DNA of 64,000 nucleotides from Aliiroseovarius lamellibrachiae (GTDB taxonomy: Bacteria > Pseudomonadota > Alphaproteobacteria > Rhodobacterales > Rhodobacteraceae), in contig NZ_JAHEVJ010000001.1 in the NCBI RefSeq assembly GCF_018599245.1, positions 310,001 through 374,000 on the forward strand, given 5' to 3'. Below are positions 24,975 through 33,850 of this stretch, in pieces. Each line of letters begins with the position of its first letter. Positions within the stretch are counted from its first letter, which is position 1. The translations under genes were made by a program, and so were the position numbers. The notes below the pieces were generated by a model that had not been told where the DNA came from, ran no database searches, and was given only the letters and a program-made list of their open reading frames with translations.

Positions 24975-27070
24975 CGGGGGGGATGACGGGCTGGCAGATC
25001 TTTTTCGCCCCATGGGTGCCAATGGGGCTGATCTGGGTGTTGGCTGGATGCACAATTATGGTTCTGGGCGTGGCGCTGTGGCGCGGATTGGCGGGCTGGG
25101 TCCTGCGCGGGCTGGCGCTTGTGTCAATTTTGCTGGCGCTTGCGGGCCCGTCGGTACAGTTGGAAACCCGAGATCCCTTGCCAGACGTGCTTTTGGCATT
25201 GGTGGATGACAGCGCGTCGCAAAGTCTTGGTCCGCGCCTTGGGCAAAGCCAACAGGCCTTGCGCTGGCTTCGCGAGGCCGCAGCATCGGCCGGAGCAGAG
25301 CTGGTTCTGCGCCGCGTGGGGGATGACGCCGAAGGGCGCGGCACCCTTATGGCCGCTGATCTGGACGCCGCCTTGGCCGAGATCCCGGCGGATCAATTGG
25401 CCGGCGTTGTGGTGATCGGCGATGGCGCGGTTGAAGACGCGGGGCAATTGACTGGGCGCGTGGCCACACTCGCGGCCCCTGCGCATGTGTTGTTAAGCGG
25501 CGTGCGCACCGCGTGGGATCGCCGATTGAGTGTGGCCGAAGCGCCTCGTTTCGCCGTCACGGGCGAGGAAATCACCCTGCGCCTGCGCGTCGAGGCGTTG
25601 GGGCCTGCCCCTGACCAGCCTGCTGAAATTCTTCTGTCCATTGATGGGGCCGCCCCGACCCGCCATCAGGTCGCAGCGGGGCGCGATCTGACCCTGCCGC
25701 TGACATTGACGCATGGGGGGGAGACATTGGTGCATCTGGCCCTGACCCCGCTGGATGGTGAGCTGACCCCACGCAACAATCAGGCCGCCATTCGCATCAA
25801 TGGCATTCGGGATCGTCTGCGGGTGCTATTGGTCACGGGCGCGCCACATCCTGGCACGCGAACGTGGCGTAACCTTTTGAAATCAGATGCTTCTGTTGAT
25901 CTTGTGCATTTTACAATCCTGCGCCCACCTGACAAGCAAGACGGGGTGCCGGTGAATGAACTCAGCCTGATCCCCTTTCCCACGCAGGACCTGTTCATCG
26001 AGAAAATCGACGAATTTGACCTGATCATCTTTGATCGTTACCGGCTGCGCGGCATCCTTCCGGGGATCTATCTGGAAAGCGTGCGTCACTATGTCGAAGA
26101 CGGGGGCGCGGTGCTGGTGGCGGCGGGGCCAGAGTTTTCGGGGGCCGAAAGCCTGTCGCGTTCACCTTTGGGGGATGTGCTGCCCGCGCGCCCAACTGGC
26201 CGCGTGGTTGAGGGCGTGGTGCAGCCTGAACTGAGCGAAATTGGCCTGCGCCACCCGGTGACACAGGCACTTGATGGGGCCGGCAACTGGGGACCGTGGC
26301 TGCGCCATCAGGACCTGGATGTGACCGGTGGGCAGGTGGTGATGCAGTCGCCCGAAGGGGCCGCGCTTTTGGCGCTGGACCGTGTGGGCGACGGGCGTGT
26401 TGCGCTGTTGGGATCCGATCAGGTCTGGCTTTGGGCGCGCGGATATCAAGGCGGCGGGCCGCAATTGGAACTCCTGCGCCGTTTGGCCCATTGGATGATG
26501 GGCGAACCTGAGCTTGAGGAAGAGGCGCTGCGGGCGGTGGCGAAAAACGGGCAGGTTGTGATCACCCGCCAAACGCTTGCGCCAAGCGTTGGCGACCTCA
26601 TGGTGATCGGCCCCGATGGGGGGAGGTTCCCGATTGAAATGCAGCCGGACGGCCCGGGCCGTTTCACCGCCACTTTGCCCAATGGTCCCGCTGGGGTGTA
26701 CCGTTTTTCGCAAGACGATCAATCGGTTGTGGCCGTATTGGGCGAGGCGGCCCCGCTTGAATTTGCCGCCCCCTTGGCCGACCCCGTGCCCCTGACGCCG
26801 TTTGTCACGGAAACTGGTGGGCGGGTCTGGCGCATTGAGGATGGCATGCCACGATTGCGCCCGGTGCGGGTGGATCAGGTCGCGGCGGGGCGCGGTTGGA
26901 TCGGTTATACCCCGCGCGGCGCCTATTTCAGCCGCGATCTACGCGTGGCCCCCGCCTTGCCGCGTTGGGTCTGGCTGTTGATTGCAGCAGGGGGCATGTT
27001 GGCGGCGTGGCTGTGGGAAGGGCGCGCGCGGACCGCTCAGCGTGCGGGCAGCGGCAGCACAAACATCTGA
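24971..27070 (+). CDS. Membrane protein with glutamine-amidotransferase-like domain, last gene of MoxR operon
   Basis: A 699-residue protein overlapping the DUF4159 gene by ATGA. Two N-terminal helices (about residues 14-57) are followed by a VWA-like start (LLALVDDSASQSLG), an Ig-like beta region (about 175-275), a class I glutamine amidotransferase-like fold (RLRVLLVTGAPHPGTRTWRN ... YVEDGGAVLVAAGPEF, about 280-400) and one C-terminal helix (WVWLLIAAGGMLAAWLW). The catalytic Cys of true amidotransferases is not evident, so it is probably structural. Its 3' end overlaps a convergent gene by 34 bp. Confidence 0.82.
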   Translation: MTGGMTGWQIFFAPWVPMGLIWVLAGCTIMVLGVALWRGLAGWVLRGLALVSILLALAGPSVQLETRDPLPDVLLALVDDSASQSLGPRLGQSQQALRWLREAAASAGAELVLRRVGDDAEGRGTLMAADLDAALAEIPADQLAGVVVIGDGAVEDAGQLTGRVATLAAPAHVLLSGVRTAWDRRLSVAEAPRFAVTGEEITLRLRVEALGPAPDQPAEILLSIDGAAPTRHQVAAGRDLTLPLTLTHGGETLVHLALTPLDGELTPRNNQAAIRINGIRDRLRVLLVTGAPHPGTRTWRNLLKSDASVDLVHFTILRPPDKQDGVPVNELSLIPFPTQDLFIEKIDEFDLIIFDRYRLRGILPGIYLESVRHYVEDGGAVLVAAGPEFSGAESLSRSPLGDVLPARPTGRVVEGVVQPELSEIGLRHPVTQALDGAGNWGPWLRHQDLDVTGGQVVMQSPEGAALLALDRVGDGRVALLGSDQVWLWARGYQGGGPQLELLRRLAHWMMGEPELEEEALRAVAKNGQVVITRQTLAPSVGDLMVIGPDGGRFPIEMQPDGPGRFTATLPNGPAGVYRFSQDDQSVVAVLGEAAPLEFAAPLADPVPLTPFVTETGGRVWRIEDGMPRLRPVRVDQVAAGRGWIGYTPRGAYFSRDLRVAPALPRWVWLLIAAGGMLAAWLWEGRARTAQRAGSGSTNI

Positions 27071-27387
27071 TCAGACCATCCATCCCGGTTGCAGCGCGCG
27101 CGAATATGCAGCTCTGTCACACCGTCTGGCACGTTGATATTGCCAAGCGACCGGGTGAAAGGTTGTTCATTTACATGGGGATGCGCCAGAACACGCAGGC
27201 CGAGTGAGGTGCCGTCAGGCGTGAACACTTCCCACCCATCCGCATAGTGATCCCAGCCTGTGTCCGGGTGGCTAAGGGTGACCGACAGGCTGTTGCCGTT
27301 AAGCGTTGCCTCCTCAATCACGGGGAAATCCGCCCAAGCGGGCAGGGCAAACCCAAGACAGGCGATCAGCGGGAGACAGATCCTCAT
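27037..27387 (-). CDS. Small secreted protein of unknown function
   Basis: A 116-residue protein with a Sec signal peptide (MRICLPLIACLGFALPAWA, cleavage after about residue 19). The mature part reads like a beta-sandwich with repeated Thr/Val strands (SLSVTLSHPDTGWDHYADGW) and one Cys. No family recognised. It overlaps the upstream DUF599 gene by 4 bp and ends inside the convergent amidotransferase-like gene. Confidence 0.7.
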   Translation of the reverse strand: MRICLPLIACLGFALPAWADFPVIEEATLNGNSLSVTLSHPDTGWDHYADGWEVFTPDGTSLGLRVLAHPHVNEQPFTRSLGNINVPDGVTELHIRARCNRDGWSDQMFVLPLPAR

Positions 27388-28085
27388 TCCAGGTCTCCTT
27401 GCAGCAAAATAGTGCGGGAGTGTGATGCAAATTCACGCCGCCACAACACCAAAATTGTGACCAATGTGGCCGCGATCAACGTGCCGGGGCCAATCATCCA
27501 CGCCAGCGCCGCCATCGCAAAATAGACTGACCGCAGCCCGTGGTTATAGCTGCGCGCGGCGGTGATATTCAGCTCGCCTGCCTTTTGTGCGCGTGGCACG
27601 GCGGCGGGGTGATCGGGGTCATTGGGAACCGAGGCCATCATCACCGCTGAATAGCCAAACAAGCGATGCGACCACATGAATTTCAAAAACGCGTCGGTCA
27701 GAAACAACAATGCCAACAGGATCTTAACCTCCCACACCAAAGTGGGGGCATTGGTTTGGGTCAGGTTTTGCGCAACGCCCTGAAGCTCTTCTGTTTTGCC
27801 CAAAAGCGCCAGCCCGCCGCCGATGGCAATCATCGTGGCGGATGCGAAAAACGTGGTGCCTTGTCGCAATGTGCCCAAAATGGCGCTGTCAAAAATACGT
27901 GGCTGACGGGTGATCATCTGGATCATCCAATCGCGTCGATACTGCGCCATCAGGGACGACACCGATGGGGTGGTCGAGGATGAGTTTTCAATGCGCCAGC
28001 CGATCAAAACCCATGAGGTCAGGATCAGGGCGACGGCGAAACCATCCAGGGGTGAAAACAGGGCGATGCGATCAGCGAAAGTCAT
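27384..28085 (-). CDS. DUF599 inner-membrane protein
   Basis: A 233-residue protein with about four membrane helices (LDGFAVALILTSWVLIGW; TTFFASATMIAIGGGLALLG; EVKILLALLFLTDAFLKFMW; AALAWMIGPGTLIAATLVTI) and the DUF599 block RSYNHGLRSVYFAMAALAW. Function unknown. It is divergent from glcD and followed by the small secreted protein with ATGA coupling. Confidence 0.83.
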   Translation of the reverse strand: MTFADRIALFSPLDGFAVALILTSWVLIGWRIENSSSTTPSVSSLMAQYRRDWMIQMITRQPRIFDSAILGTLRQGTTFFASATMIAIGGGLALLGKTEELQGVAQNLTQTNAPTLVWEVKILLALLFLTDAFLKFMWSHRLFGYSAVMMASVPNDPDHPAAVPRAQKAGELNITAARSYNHGLRSVYFAMAALAWMIGPGTLIAATLVTILVLWRREFASHSRTILLQGDLE

Positions 28086-28128
28086 ACCAATTGCATAGTC
28101 TGTTCTTCTATGCTTGCCAAATCAGTAA

Positions 28129-28151
28129 ATTGGTTATAATTTATTACCAAT
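28129..28151 (+). promoter_or_regulatory. Operator-like palindrome over the glcDEF promoter
   Basis: ATTGGT (28129-28134) and ACCAAT (28146-28151) enclose 11 bp that contain TATAAT (28135-28140), a perfect -10 box. The layout TGGT-N11-ACCA is the same as that in front of the GntR/FCD gene at 5235-5253. Repression of glcDEF by that regulator is inferred. Confidence 0.6.
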
Positions 28152-28172
28152 CCAGATAGCGAGGCTTTCTCA

Positions 28173-29603
28173 ATGCAAATGCCCAAGCCAAGTGAACAGA
28201 TTTTGGCCCGTAAATCCCAGATTGTGGCGCGCCTTCAGGCGGTGCTGCCAAAAGGGGCGGTGATCCATGACCCAATCCAGACCCGCGTTTATGAATGTGA
28301 TGCCCTCACGGCCTATAAATGCCCGCCGCTTTGCGCGGTTTTGCCGGCGAGTACGGCCGAGGTGTCGGCGGTGATGAAGGTCTGTTTTGAAGAGGGCGTG
28401 CCCGTTGTGCCACGCGGGGCGGGGACCTCGCTTGCGGGCGGGGCTTTGCCCACGGCAGATTCGGTCATACTTGGCGTGGCGCGGCTTACGGATGTGATTG
28501 ATGCGGATTACGACAACCGATTTATCCAAGTGCAAACCGGGCGCACCAACCTGTCGGTGACTGGCGCTGTGGAAGAAGAGGGTTTTTTCTACGCGCCTGA
28601 TCCCTCCAGCCAATTGGCCTGTGCGATTGCGGGGAATATCGCGATGAATTCCGGCGGCGCGCATTGCCTGAAATACGGCGTGACCACCAACAACCTGATG
28701 GGCGTGACCATGGTGATGGCCGACGGCGAAGTGGTTGAAATTGGCGGCGCGCATCTGGACGCGGGCGGGCTGGATCTGTTGGGGCTGATCTGCGGCTCTG
28801 AAGGGCAATTGGGCATCGTGACCGAGGCCACGTTGCGCATTCTGGCCAAACCCGAAGGCGCGCGGCCGGTGCTTGTAGGCTTTGACAGCAATGAGGTTGC
28901 AGGCGCCTGCGTGTCGGACATCATCAAGGCCGGTATCCTGCCGGTTGCGATCGAGTTTATGGACCGGCCGGTCATTCGCGCCACCGAAGATTTCGCCAAA
29001 GCGGGATACCCGGACTGTGAGGCGCTGTTGATCATCGAGGTTGAAGGATCGGACGCTGAGATCGACGATCAGCTTGCGCGCATCATCAAAATTGCCAAGA
29101 CCCACAACCCGGTTGAACTGCGCGAAAGCACCTCGGCCGCCGAAAGCGCCGCGATCTGGTTGGGGCGTAAATCGGCCTTTGGTGCCATGGGGCAGATCAA
29201 TGATTACATGTGCTTAGATGGGACAATCCCGGTCAGCGAGCTTCCTTTCGTGTTAAGGCGCATTGGAGAGATGAGCGCGGAATACGGCCTTGGTGTCGGC
29301 AATGTGTTTCATGCAGGGGACGGCAATATGCACCCGCTCATCCTGTTTGACGCCAACAAACCCGGCGATCTTGAGAAATGCGAAGCTTTGGGGGCGGATA
29401 TCCTCACCCTTTGTGTCGAAGTTGGCGGGTGCCTGACCGGCGAACACGGTGTGGGCGTTGAAAAACGCGATTTGATGCGCAGGCAATACACGGATGAAGA
29501 TTTGGAAATCCAACTTGCGGTCAAGGATGTGTTTGACCCGAAATGGATTCTGAACCCAGCCAAAGTGTTTCCTTTGTCGACCACTGAAACGCGGCGCGGA
29601 TGA
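28173..29603 (+). CDS. glcD: Glycolate oxidase subunit GlcD (FAD-linked)
   Basis: Catalytic flavoprotein of glycolate dehydrogenase, which oxidises glycolate to glyoxylate and passes electrons toward the membrane quinone pool through GlcE and GlcF. The PCMH-type FAD site is PVVPRGAGTSLAGGALPTAD (about residues 77-96), with PDPSSQLACAIAGNIAMNSG downstream, and the C-terminal substrate-domain motif VFHAGDGNMHPLILFD and CLTGEHGVGVEKR. Length 476 is typical. First gene of glcDEF, behind an operator-like palindrome; a dispersed repeat fills the gap to glcE. Confidence 0.95.
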   Translation: MQMPKPSEQILARKSQIVARLQAVLPKGAVIHDPIQTRVYECDALTAYKCPPLCAVLPASTAEVSAVMKVCFEEGVPVVPRGAGTSLAGGALPTADSVILGVARLTDVIDADYDNRFIQVQTGRTNLSVTGAVEEEGFFYAPDPSSQLACAIAGNIAMNSGGAHCLKYGVTTNNLMGVTMVMADGEVVEIGGAHLDAGGLDLLGLICGSEGQLGIVTEATLRILAKPEGARPVLVGFDSNEVAGACVSDIIKAGILPVAIEFMDRPVIRATEDFAKAGYPDCEALLIIEVEGSDAEIDDQLARIIKIAKTHNPVELRESTSAAESAAIWLGRKSAFGAMGQINDYMCLDGTIPVSELPFVLRRIGEMSAEYGLGVGNVFHAGDGNMHPLILFDANKPGDLEKCEALGADILTLCVEVGGCLTGEHGVGVEKRDLMRRQYTDEDLEIQLAVKDVFDPKWILNPAKVFPLSTTETRRG

Positions 29604-29657
29604 GGGGCTTTGCCCCTCGCGCTTTGCGCTCACCCCAAGGTATTTGAGGCAAGAAAA
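29602..29657 (+). repeat. Dispersed 3'-flanking repeat, copy B (glcD-glcE junction)
   Basis: Starts on the glcD stop codon: GGGGCTTTGCCCC, CGCGCTTTGCGC, CACCCCAAGGTATTTGAGGC and AAGAAAA, ending at the glcE ATG. The GAGG within its tail is the best ribosome site for glcE. Confidence 0.8.
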
Positions 29658-30790
29658 TGATGACACCCACACGAGAAGCGGAACTGGCCGATCTGATTTC
29701 CGCCGCGGCAGAGCCTTTGCATATTCAGGGCGGGGGGACGCGTGATATTGGCAGCCCGGTTGAGGGGCTGACACTGTCCACCGCCGGCCTCTCAGGGGTG
29801 AGTTTGTATGAACCCGGCGCGCTGACGTTGGTCGCGGGCGCGGGTACACCGGTCGCCGAAATCAACGAGATGTTGGCCAATGAAGGTCAGCGTTTGGCGT
29901 TTGAACCGATGGATCACCGCGCGCTTTTGGGCAGTTCCGGCACGCCAACCATTGGCGGTATCATGGCCACCAACACCTCTGGTCCGCGCCGTATTCAGGT
30001 GGGGGCGGCGCGTGATTTCTGTCTTGGTGTGCGGTTTGTGGACGGCCAAGGCCAGATCCTGAAAAACGGCGGGCGCGTCATGAAAAACGTGACGGGCTAT
30101 GACCTTGTAAAGCTGATGTGCGGCAGTTGGGGCACCTTGGGTGTGATGAGCGAGGTCAGCCTAAAGGTCCTGTCGATCCCAGAAACCGAGGCCACGTTGA
30201 TTTGCCAAGGTCAGAGCGCCGGCCAAGCCGTTGCCAGCCTGTCCGCCGCTTTGGGATCGCCTTTTGACGTGACAGGGGCGGGGGTTGTGAACGGCGAAAC
30301 ACGCGTGCGCATTGAAGGGCTGGAAGGCTCGGTTGCGTACCGTGCGGGGGCGTTGCAAGACAGTGTTCTGCCGGGGTTTGAAGTGGTGACGGGCGCGGTC
30401 TCAGCCGCGAAATGGGCGGAACTGCGCGATGTCACCCCTTTTGCGGGGCGCGAAGGCGCGGTCTGGCGCATCTCACTTAAACCCTCAGACGGCCCGGAAC
30501 TGGTGGCGGCTTTGGCACCGCTGGCACCTGAGGCGCTGTATGATTGGGGCGGCGGCTTGGTCTGGCTCATGTTGCCGGACACGGCATCCGAGGATGCGCA
30601 CGCCGCTGTAATTCGCGCGGAAGTCAGCAAGTTGGGCGGTCACGCGACGCTTATTCGCGGCGCTGATCAGGCGCGCAAAATGGCACCCGCTTTCCCGCCA
30701 GAGCCCAAACCAATTGCCGCCCTCACCCAAGGGCTGCGCGCCAAATTTGATCCGCGCGGGGTGTTTAACCCCGGCTTGATGGGGGCCTGA
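29657..30790 (+). CDS. glcE: Glycolate oxidase subunit GlcE
   Basis: FAD-binding partner subunit of 377 residues. It has a shortened PCMH domain (GALTLVAGAGTPVAEINEML; LLGSSGTPTIGGIMATNTSG) and the conserved NGGRVMKNVTGYDLVKLMCG (about residues 136-155), typical of GlcE, and ends AKFDPRGVFNPG. It sits between glcD and glcF, 2 bp before the latter. The start follows the dispersed repeat, whose tail provides the ribosome site. Confidence 0.95.
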   Translation: MMTPTREAELADLISAAAEPLHIQGGGTRDIGSPVEGLTLSTAGLSGVSLYEPGALTLVAGAGTPVAEINEMLANEGQRLAFEPMDHRALLGSSGTPTIGGIMATNTSGPRRIQVGAARDFCLGVRFVDGQGQILKNGGRVMKNVTGYDLVKLMCGSWGTLGVMSEVSLKVLSIPETEATLICQGQSAGQAVASLSAALGSPFDVTGAGVVNGETRVRIEGLEGSVAYRAGALQDSVLPGFEVVTGAVSAAKWAELRDVTPFAGREGAVWRISLKPSDGPELVAALAPLAPEALYDWGGGLVWLMLPDTASEDAHAAVIRAEVSKLGGHATLIRGADQARKMAPAFPPEPKPIAALTQGLRAKFDPRGVFNPGLMGA

Positions 30791-30792
30791 AT

Positions 30793-32100
30793 ATGCAGAC
30801 CAATTTCACCGACGAACAGATGAAAGACCCGGCGATCAAACGCGCCAATGAGATCCTAAGATCTTGTGTTCATTGTGGCTTTTGCACCGCCACTTGCCCC
30901 AGTTATCAGGTTTTGGGCGATGAGCTCGACAGCCCTCGTGGCCGGATTTATCTGATCAAAGATATGCTTGAGGCCGGGCGTGCCGCGGATAAAAAAACCG
31001 TAGAGCATGTGGACAAATGCCTGTCCTGTCTGGCCTGTATGTCGACCTGTCCGTCGGGGGTGCATTACATGCATCTTATCGACCACGCGCGCGCCCATAT
31101 CGAGGCGACGTATAAGCGCCCGCTGTTTGATCGCCTGTTGCGCTGGGCGCTTGCCAATATCATCCCCTATCCAGGTCGTTTTCGCCTTGCGATGAACGCT
31201 GCGCGGCTGGGGCGGCCTTTGCGCAAATTCATGCCGGACCCGCGCCTGACCGCGATGCTGGAAATGGCGCCGCCGAAGCTGCCCAAACCCAGCAAGAACG
31301 ACCAGCCACAAGTGTTCCCGGCCAAAGGCGCGCGCAAAAAACGCGTGGCGATGCTGACGGGCTGTGCGCAAAAGGCGCTGGACACCGACATTAATGATGC
31401 CACCATCCGCCTGCTCACCCGATTGGGGTGCGAGGTTGTGGTGGCCAAAGGCATGGGGTGCTGTGGTGCGCTGACCCATCACATGGGCAAAGTCGACGCA
31501 AGCCACGCGCAAGCGGCGGCGAACATCAACGCGTGGATGGGTGAGGCGCGCGGCGAGGGGTTGGATGCGATTGTGATCAACACCTCTGGCTGCGGCACCA
31601 CGGTCAAGGATTACGGCCATATGTTTGCGCAGGACCCATTGGCCGAAGACGCCGCCAAAGTGGCCGAACTGGCGATGGATGTGAGCGAGCTGTTAATCAC
31701 CCTTGAGATCCCGGAAACCAAGATGAACAAGCGCGTTGCCTATCACGCTGCGTGTTCCTTGCAACACGGGCAACAGATCAAAACACACCCCAAAACTCTT
31801 CTGAAACGGGCCGGGTTTGAGGTGGTGGAACCTGCTGCCGCCCATCTGTGTTGTGGGTCTGCGGGCACCTATAATCTGATGCAGCCTGAAATCTCGGCAG
31901 AGTTAAAACGGCGTAAAGTCAGAACCTTAGAGGCAAAAGCGCCAGAGATCATCGCCGCGGGCAACATCGGCTGTATGATGCAGATCGGGTCGGGCACCGG
32001 GGTGCCTGTGGTGCATACGGTAGAGCTTTTGGATTGGGCGACCGGTGGGCCGCAGCCGCGCAAGCTTTCTGAGACTTCGGGGAAATTAATCGCCAATTAA
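30793..32100 (+). CDS. glcF: Glycolate oxidase iron-sulfur subunit GlcF
   Basis: Electron-transfer subunit of 435 residues. Two 4Fe-4S motifs are visible: CVHCGFCTATCPSYQ (about residues 26-40) and CLSCLACMSTCPSG (about 76-89). Two CCG domains follow, with GMGCCGALTHHMG and HLCCGSAGTYNL, the cysteine-rich repeats found in heterodisulfide reductase-type proteins. Last gene of glcDEF. Confidence 0.96.
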   Translation: MQTNFTDEQMKDPAIKRANEILRSCVHCGFCTATCPSYQVLGDELDSPRGRIYLIKDMLEAGRAADKKTVEHVDKCLSCLACMSTCPSGVHYMHLIDHARAHIEATYKRPLFDRLLRWALANIIPYPGRFRLAMNAARLGRPLRKFMPDPRLTAMLEMAPPKLPKPSKNDQPQVFPAKGARKKRVAMLTGCAQKALDTDINDATIRLLTRLGCEVVVAKGMGCCGALTHHMGKVDASHAQAAANINAWMGEARGEGLDAIVINTSGCGTTVKDYGHMFAQDPLAEDAAKVAELAMDVSELLITLEIPETKMNKRVAYHAACSLQHGQQIKTHPKTLLKRAGFEVVEPAAAHLCCGSAGTYNLMQPEISAELKRRKVRTLEAKAPEIIAAGNIGCMMQIGSGTGVPVVHTVELLDWATGGPQPRKLSETSGKLIAN

Positions 32101-32192
32101 CCACGCCTTAACAGTTTTTCGTTTTCCTGAACCCGATTTGCCCCTAATGTCGAAGGACAAGAGGGCAAAAAGCCCCGGTTTGAGGCAGAGAT

Positions 32193-33008
32193 ATGAAGAA
32201 ACTGATCGCGTTGCTCGCGATGGTCCTGTGGTTTGCAGGCCCATTGGGGGCCTCCGACCCGTCCCCATTACGTAAAATGATGACCGCTGATGATAATCGC
32301 GGCTGGGAAGGCGTGGGCCGCCTAAATATGAGCGGTGAAAGCTTTTGCACCGGGGCGTTGATTGCCGAAAATCTGGTGCTGACGGCCGGGCATTGCCTGT
32401 TTGATAAGGCCACGGGCCGCGAATATGACCCCACCGAAATCGAATTTTTGGCCGGCTGGCGCAATGGTCGTGCCTCGGCTTATCGCGGGGTGCGGCGCGC
32501 CGTTGTGCACCCGAATTTTGAGTTCAAAGACCTCAACAAAGCCGCGCGCGTGGTGAATGATCTGGCGCTTTTAGAATTGGATCAGCCGATCCGAAAATCA
32601 TCGGTCAAACCGTTTGAAACCTTCCACCGCCCCCGAAAAGGGGCCGAAGTGGGGGTGGTGTCTTATGCCCATGACCGCGCCGAAAGCCCGGCGCTTCAGG
32701 AAATGTGTCAGGTGCTAGCGCGCCAATCGGGCGTCTTGGTGATGTCCTGCGAAGTGGATTACGGATCCTCGGGTGCGCCTGTTTTTGTTGTGGAAAATGG
32801 CACCGCGCGGATTGTTTCGGTGATCTCCGCCAAGGCCACGGTGCGCGATATGCCGGTGTCTTTGGGCACCAATCTTGAGGCCCCCTTGGCCGAAATGCGC
32901 GCTATTTTAGCAAGTTCGGATGGGGTGTTTAACGCGATCCAGCCCACCGCGCGCCGCATTCAAATTGAACCCAACCCGGATGGCGGTGCGAAATTCGTTC
33001 GGCCCTAA
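32193..33008 (+). CDS. Secreted trypsin-like serine protease
   Basis: Exported S1-family protease of 271 residues with a Sec signal peptide (residues 1-20, ending PLGA). The catalytic triad is His67 (LTAGHC), Asp123 (NDLALLEL) and Ser193 in GSSGAPVF, where GSSGA replaces the usual GDSGG. Cys52/Cys68 and a second Cys pair (172/186) could form disulfides. The next gene, 8 bp downstream, encodes another secreted protein but is frameshifted. Substrate unknown. Confidence 0.9.
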   Translation: MKKLIALLAMVLWFAGPLGASDPSPLRKMMTADDNRGWEGVGRLNMSGESFCTGALIAENLVLTAGHCLFDKATGREYDPTEIEFLAGWRNGRASAYRGVRRAVVHPNFEFKDLNKAARVVNDLALLELDQPIRKSSVKPFETFHRPRKGAEVGVVSYAHDRAESPALQEMCQVLARQSGVLVMSCEVDYGSSGAPVFVVENGTARIVSVISAKATVRDMPVSLGTNLEAPLAEMRAILASSDGVFNAIQPTARRIQIEPNPDGGAKFVRP

Positions 33009-33016
33009 AGGGACTG

Positions 33017-33705
33017 ATGAAACACGTAAATATCTTGGCCGTGCTGTTGTCCGCCGTTTGTTCTTTGGTGGCACCGGCATCCGCTGAAGCAAACATCCCC
33101 TATTGCGACCCGACCGAGAAATACGCACCGCATGGCATCGTCCTGAAAATGGCTGATGCCTATTATCGCGCCTGCCGTCCGCGTGGGGGCGGAGGGGACC
33201 TTCCTTGGCATCAATTCCTCCTGGGATTAACCCCGCATCGGTCCCTGAGCTGCTCGCTCGATTTACCTCATCCGATATTCGGGTAATGGAAAGGGTGGAC
33301 GGCAGCGATCGCCTAAAAAGCGCATTCCCGCTTAATCCCATAGAGGGAACAAGGATCTTTGGTGGTGTTCCTTATGAAAGCCATGAATATGTAACCAAAA
33401 AATCCGGTGATATGCCTGCGGGTGGTGTCTATATTTATCGTCCAAGTGAGAATGATGACATCCCGTTCCACTGGGTGAGTTGTAGCGGTTGGGAACGCGC
33501 CAAAGGAAGGGCCCTTTTCTGCACTGTCAATATTCGGAACGATGATATTGTGGCCTCTCTGACCTTCATAAGCGGCGAGGTGCACGGCACCGCTTTTGTC
33601 GATCACTTCGCGGCGTTCGCCAAAGATATTGAACGCGTGATTGAGGCCGCGGATGTGACCGACCGGCTTGATGAAATGAAGACATTCCTTGATATCGTGG
33701 AATAA
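33017..33705 (+). pseudogene. Secreted protein gene split by a frameshift
   Basis: The first frame (33017-33286) starts with AAAGGGA and a signal peptide (MKHVNILAVLLSAVCSLVAP, cleavage near residue 24) and reads sensibly to YYRACRP, then turns to low-complexity and stops. A second frame (about 33190-33705, -1 relative) continues with ASIPPGINPASVPELLARF and a well-behaved 150-residue domain. The switch falls in the G-rich tract at 33185-33197 (GGGGGCGGAGGGG). A one-base loss there, real or a sequencing error, explains it; joined, the protein is about 229 residues. No family recognised. It lies 8 bp behind the protease gene. Confidence 0.65.
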
Positions 33706-33766
33706 TGGGTGGGGGATCATCCTTTGATGGGCTTGAACCCGAAAATATCCTTCCTAAATCTATGAG

Positions 33767-33850
33767 ACGGGCGCCGATTGTTGGGCCCGTAACATGCCTG
33801 TCCCAATGGGGAAGGCGCTTACATATGTCGCTTTTAGAAAGGACACCCAA
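33767..33850 (+). promoter_or_regulatory. ROSE-like RNA thermometer in the hsp20 leader
   Basis: The last hairpin (33826-33845) pairs TGTC-G-CTTT with AAAGGACA around TAG, leaving one bulged G and burying the Shine-Dalgarno AAAGGA. Its 5' strand contains TCGCT, matching the ROSE consensus U(U/C)GCU opposite the AGGA. An upstream stem ACGGGC/GCCCGT (33767-33772, 33785-33790) fits the multi-hairpin layout. ROSE elements control small heat-shock genes in alpha- and gammaproteobacteria by melting at heat shock. Structure is by eye. Confidence 0.65.

Noticed and set aside
33185-33197. Programmed -1 frameshift signal in the split secreted protein
   Set aside because: The G-rich tract does not form a standard X-XXY-YYZ slippery heptamer in the zero frame; a deletion or sequencing error is simpler.
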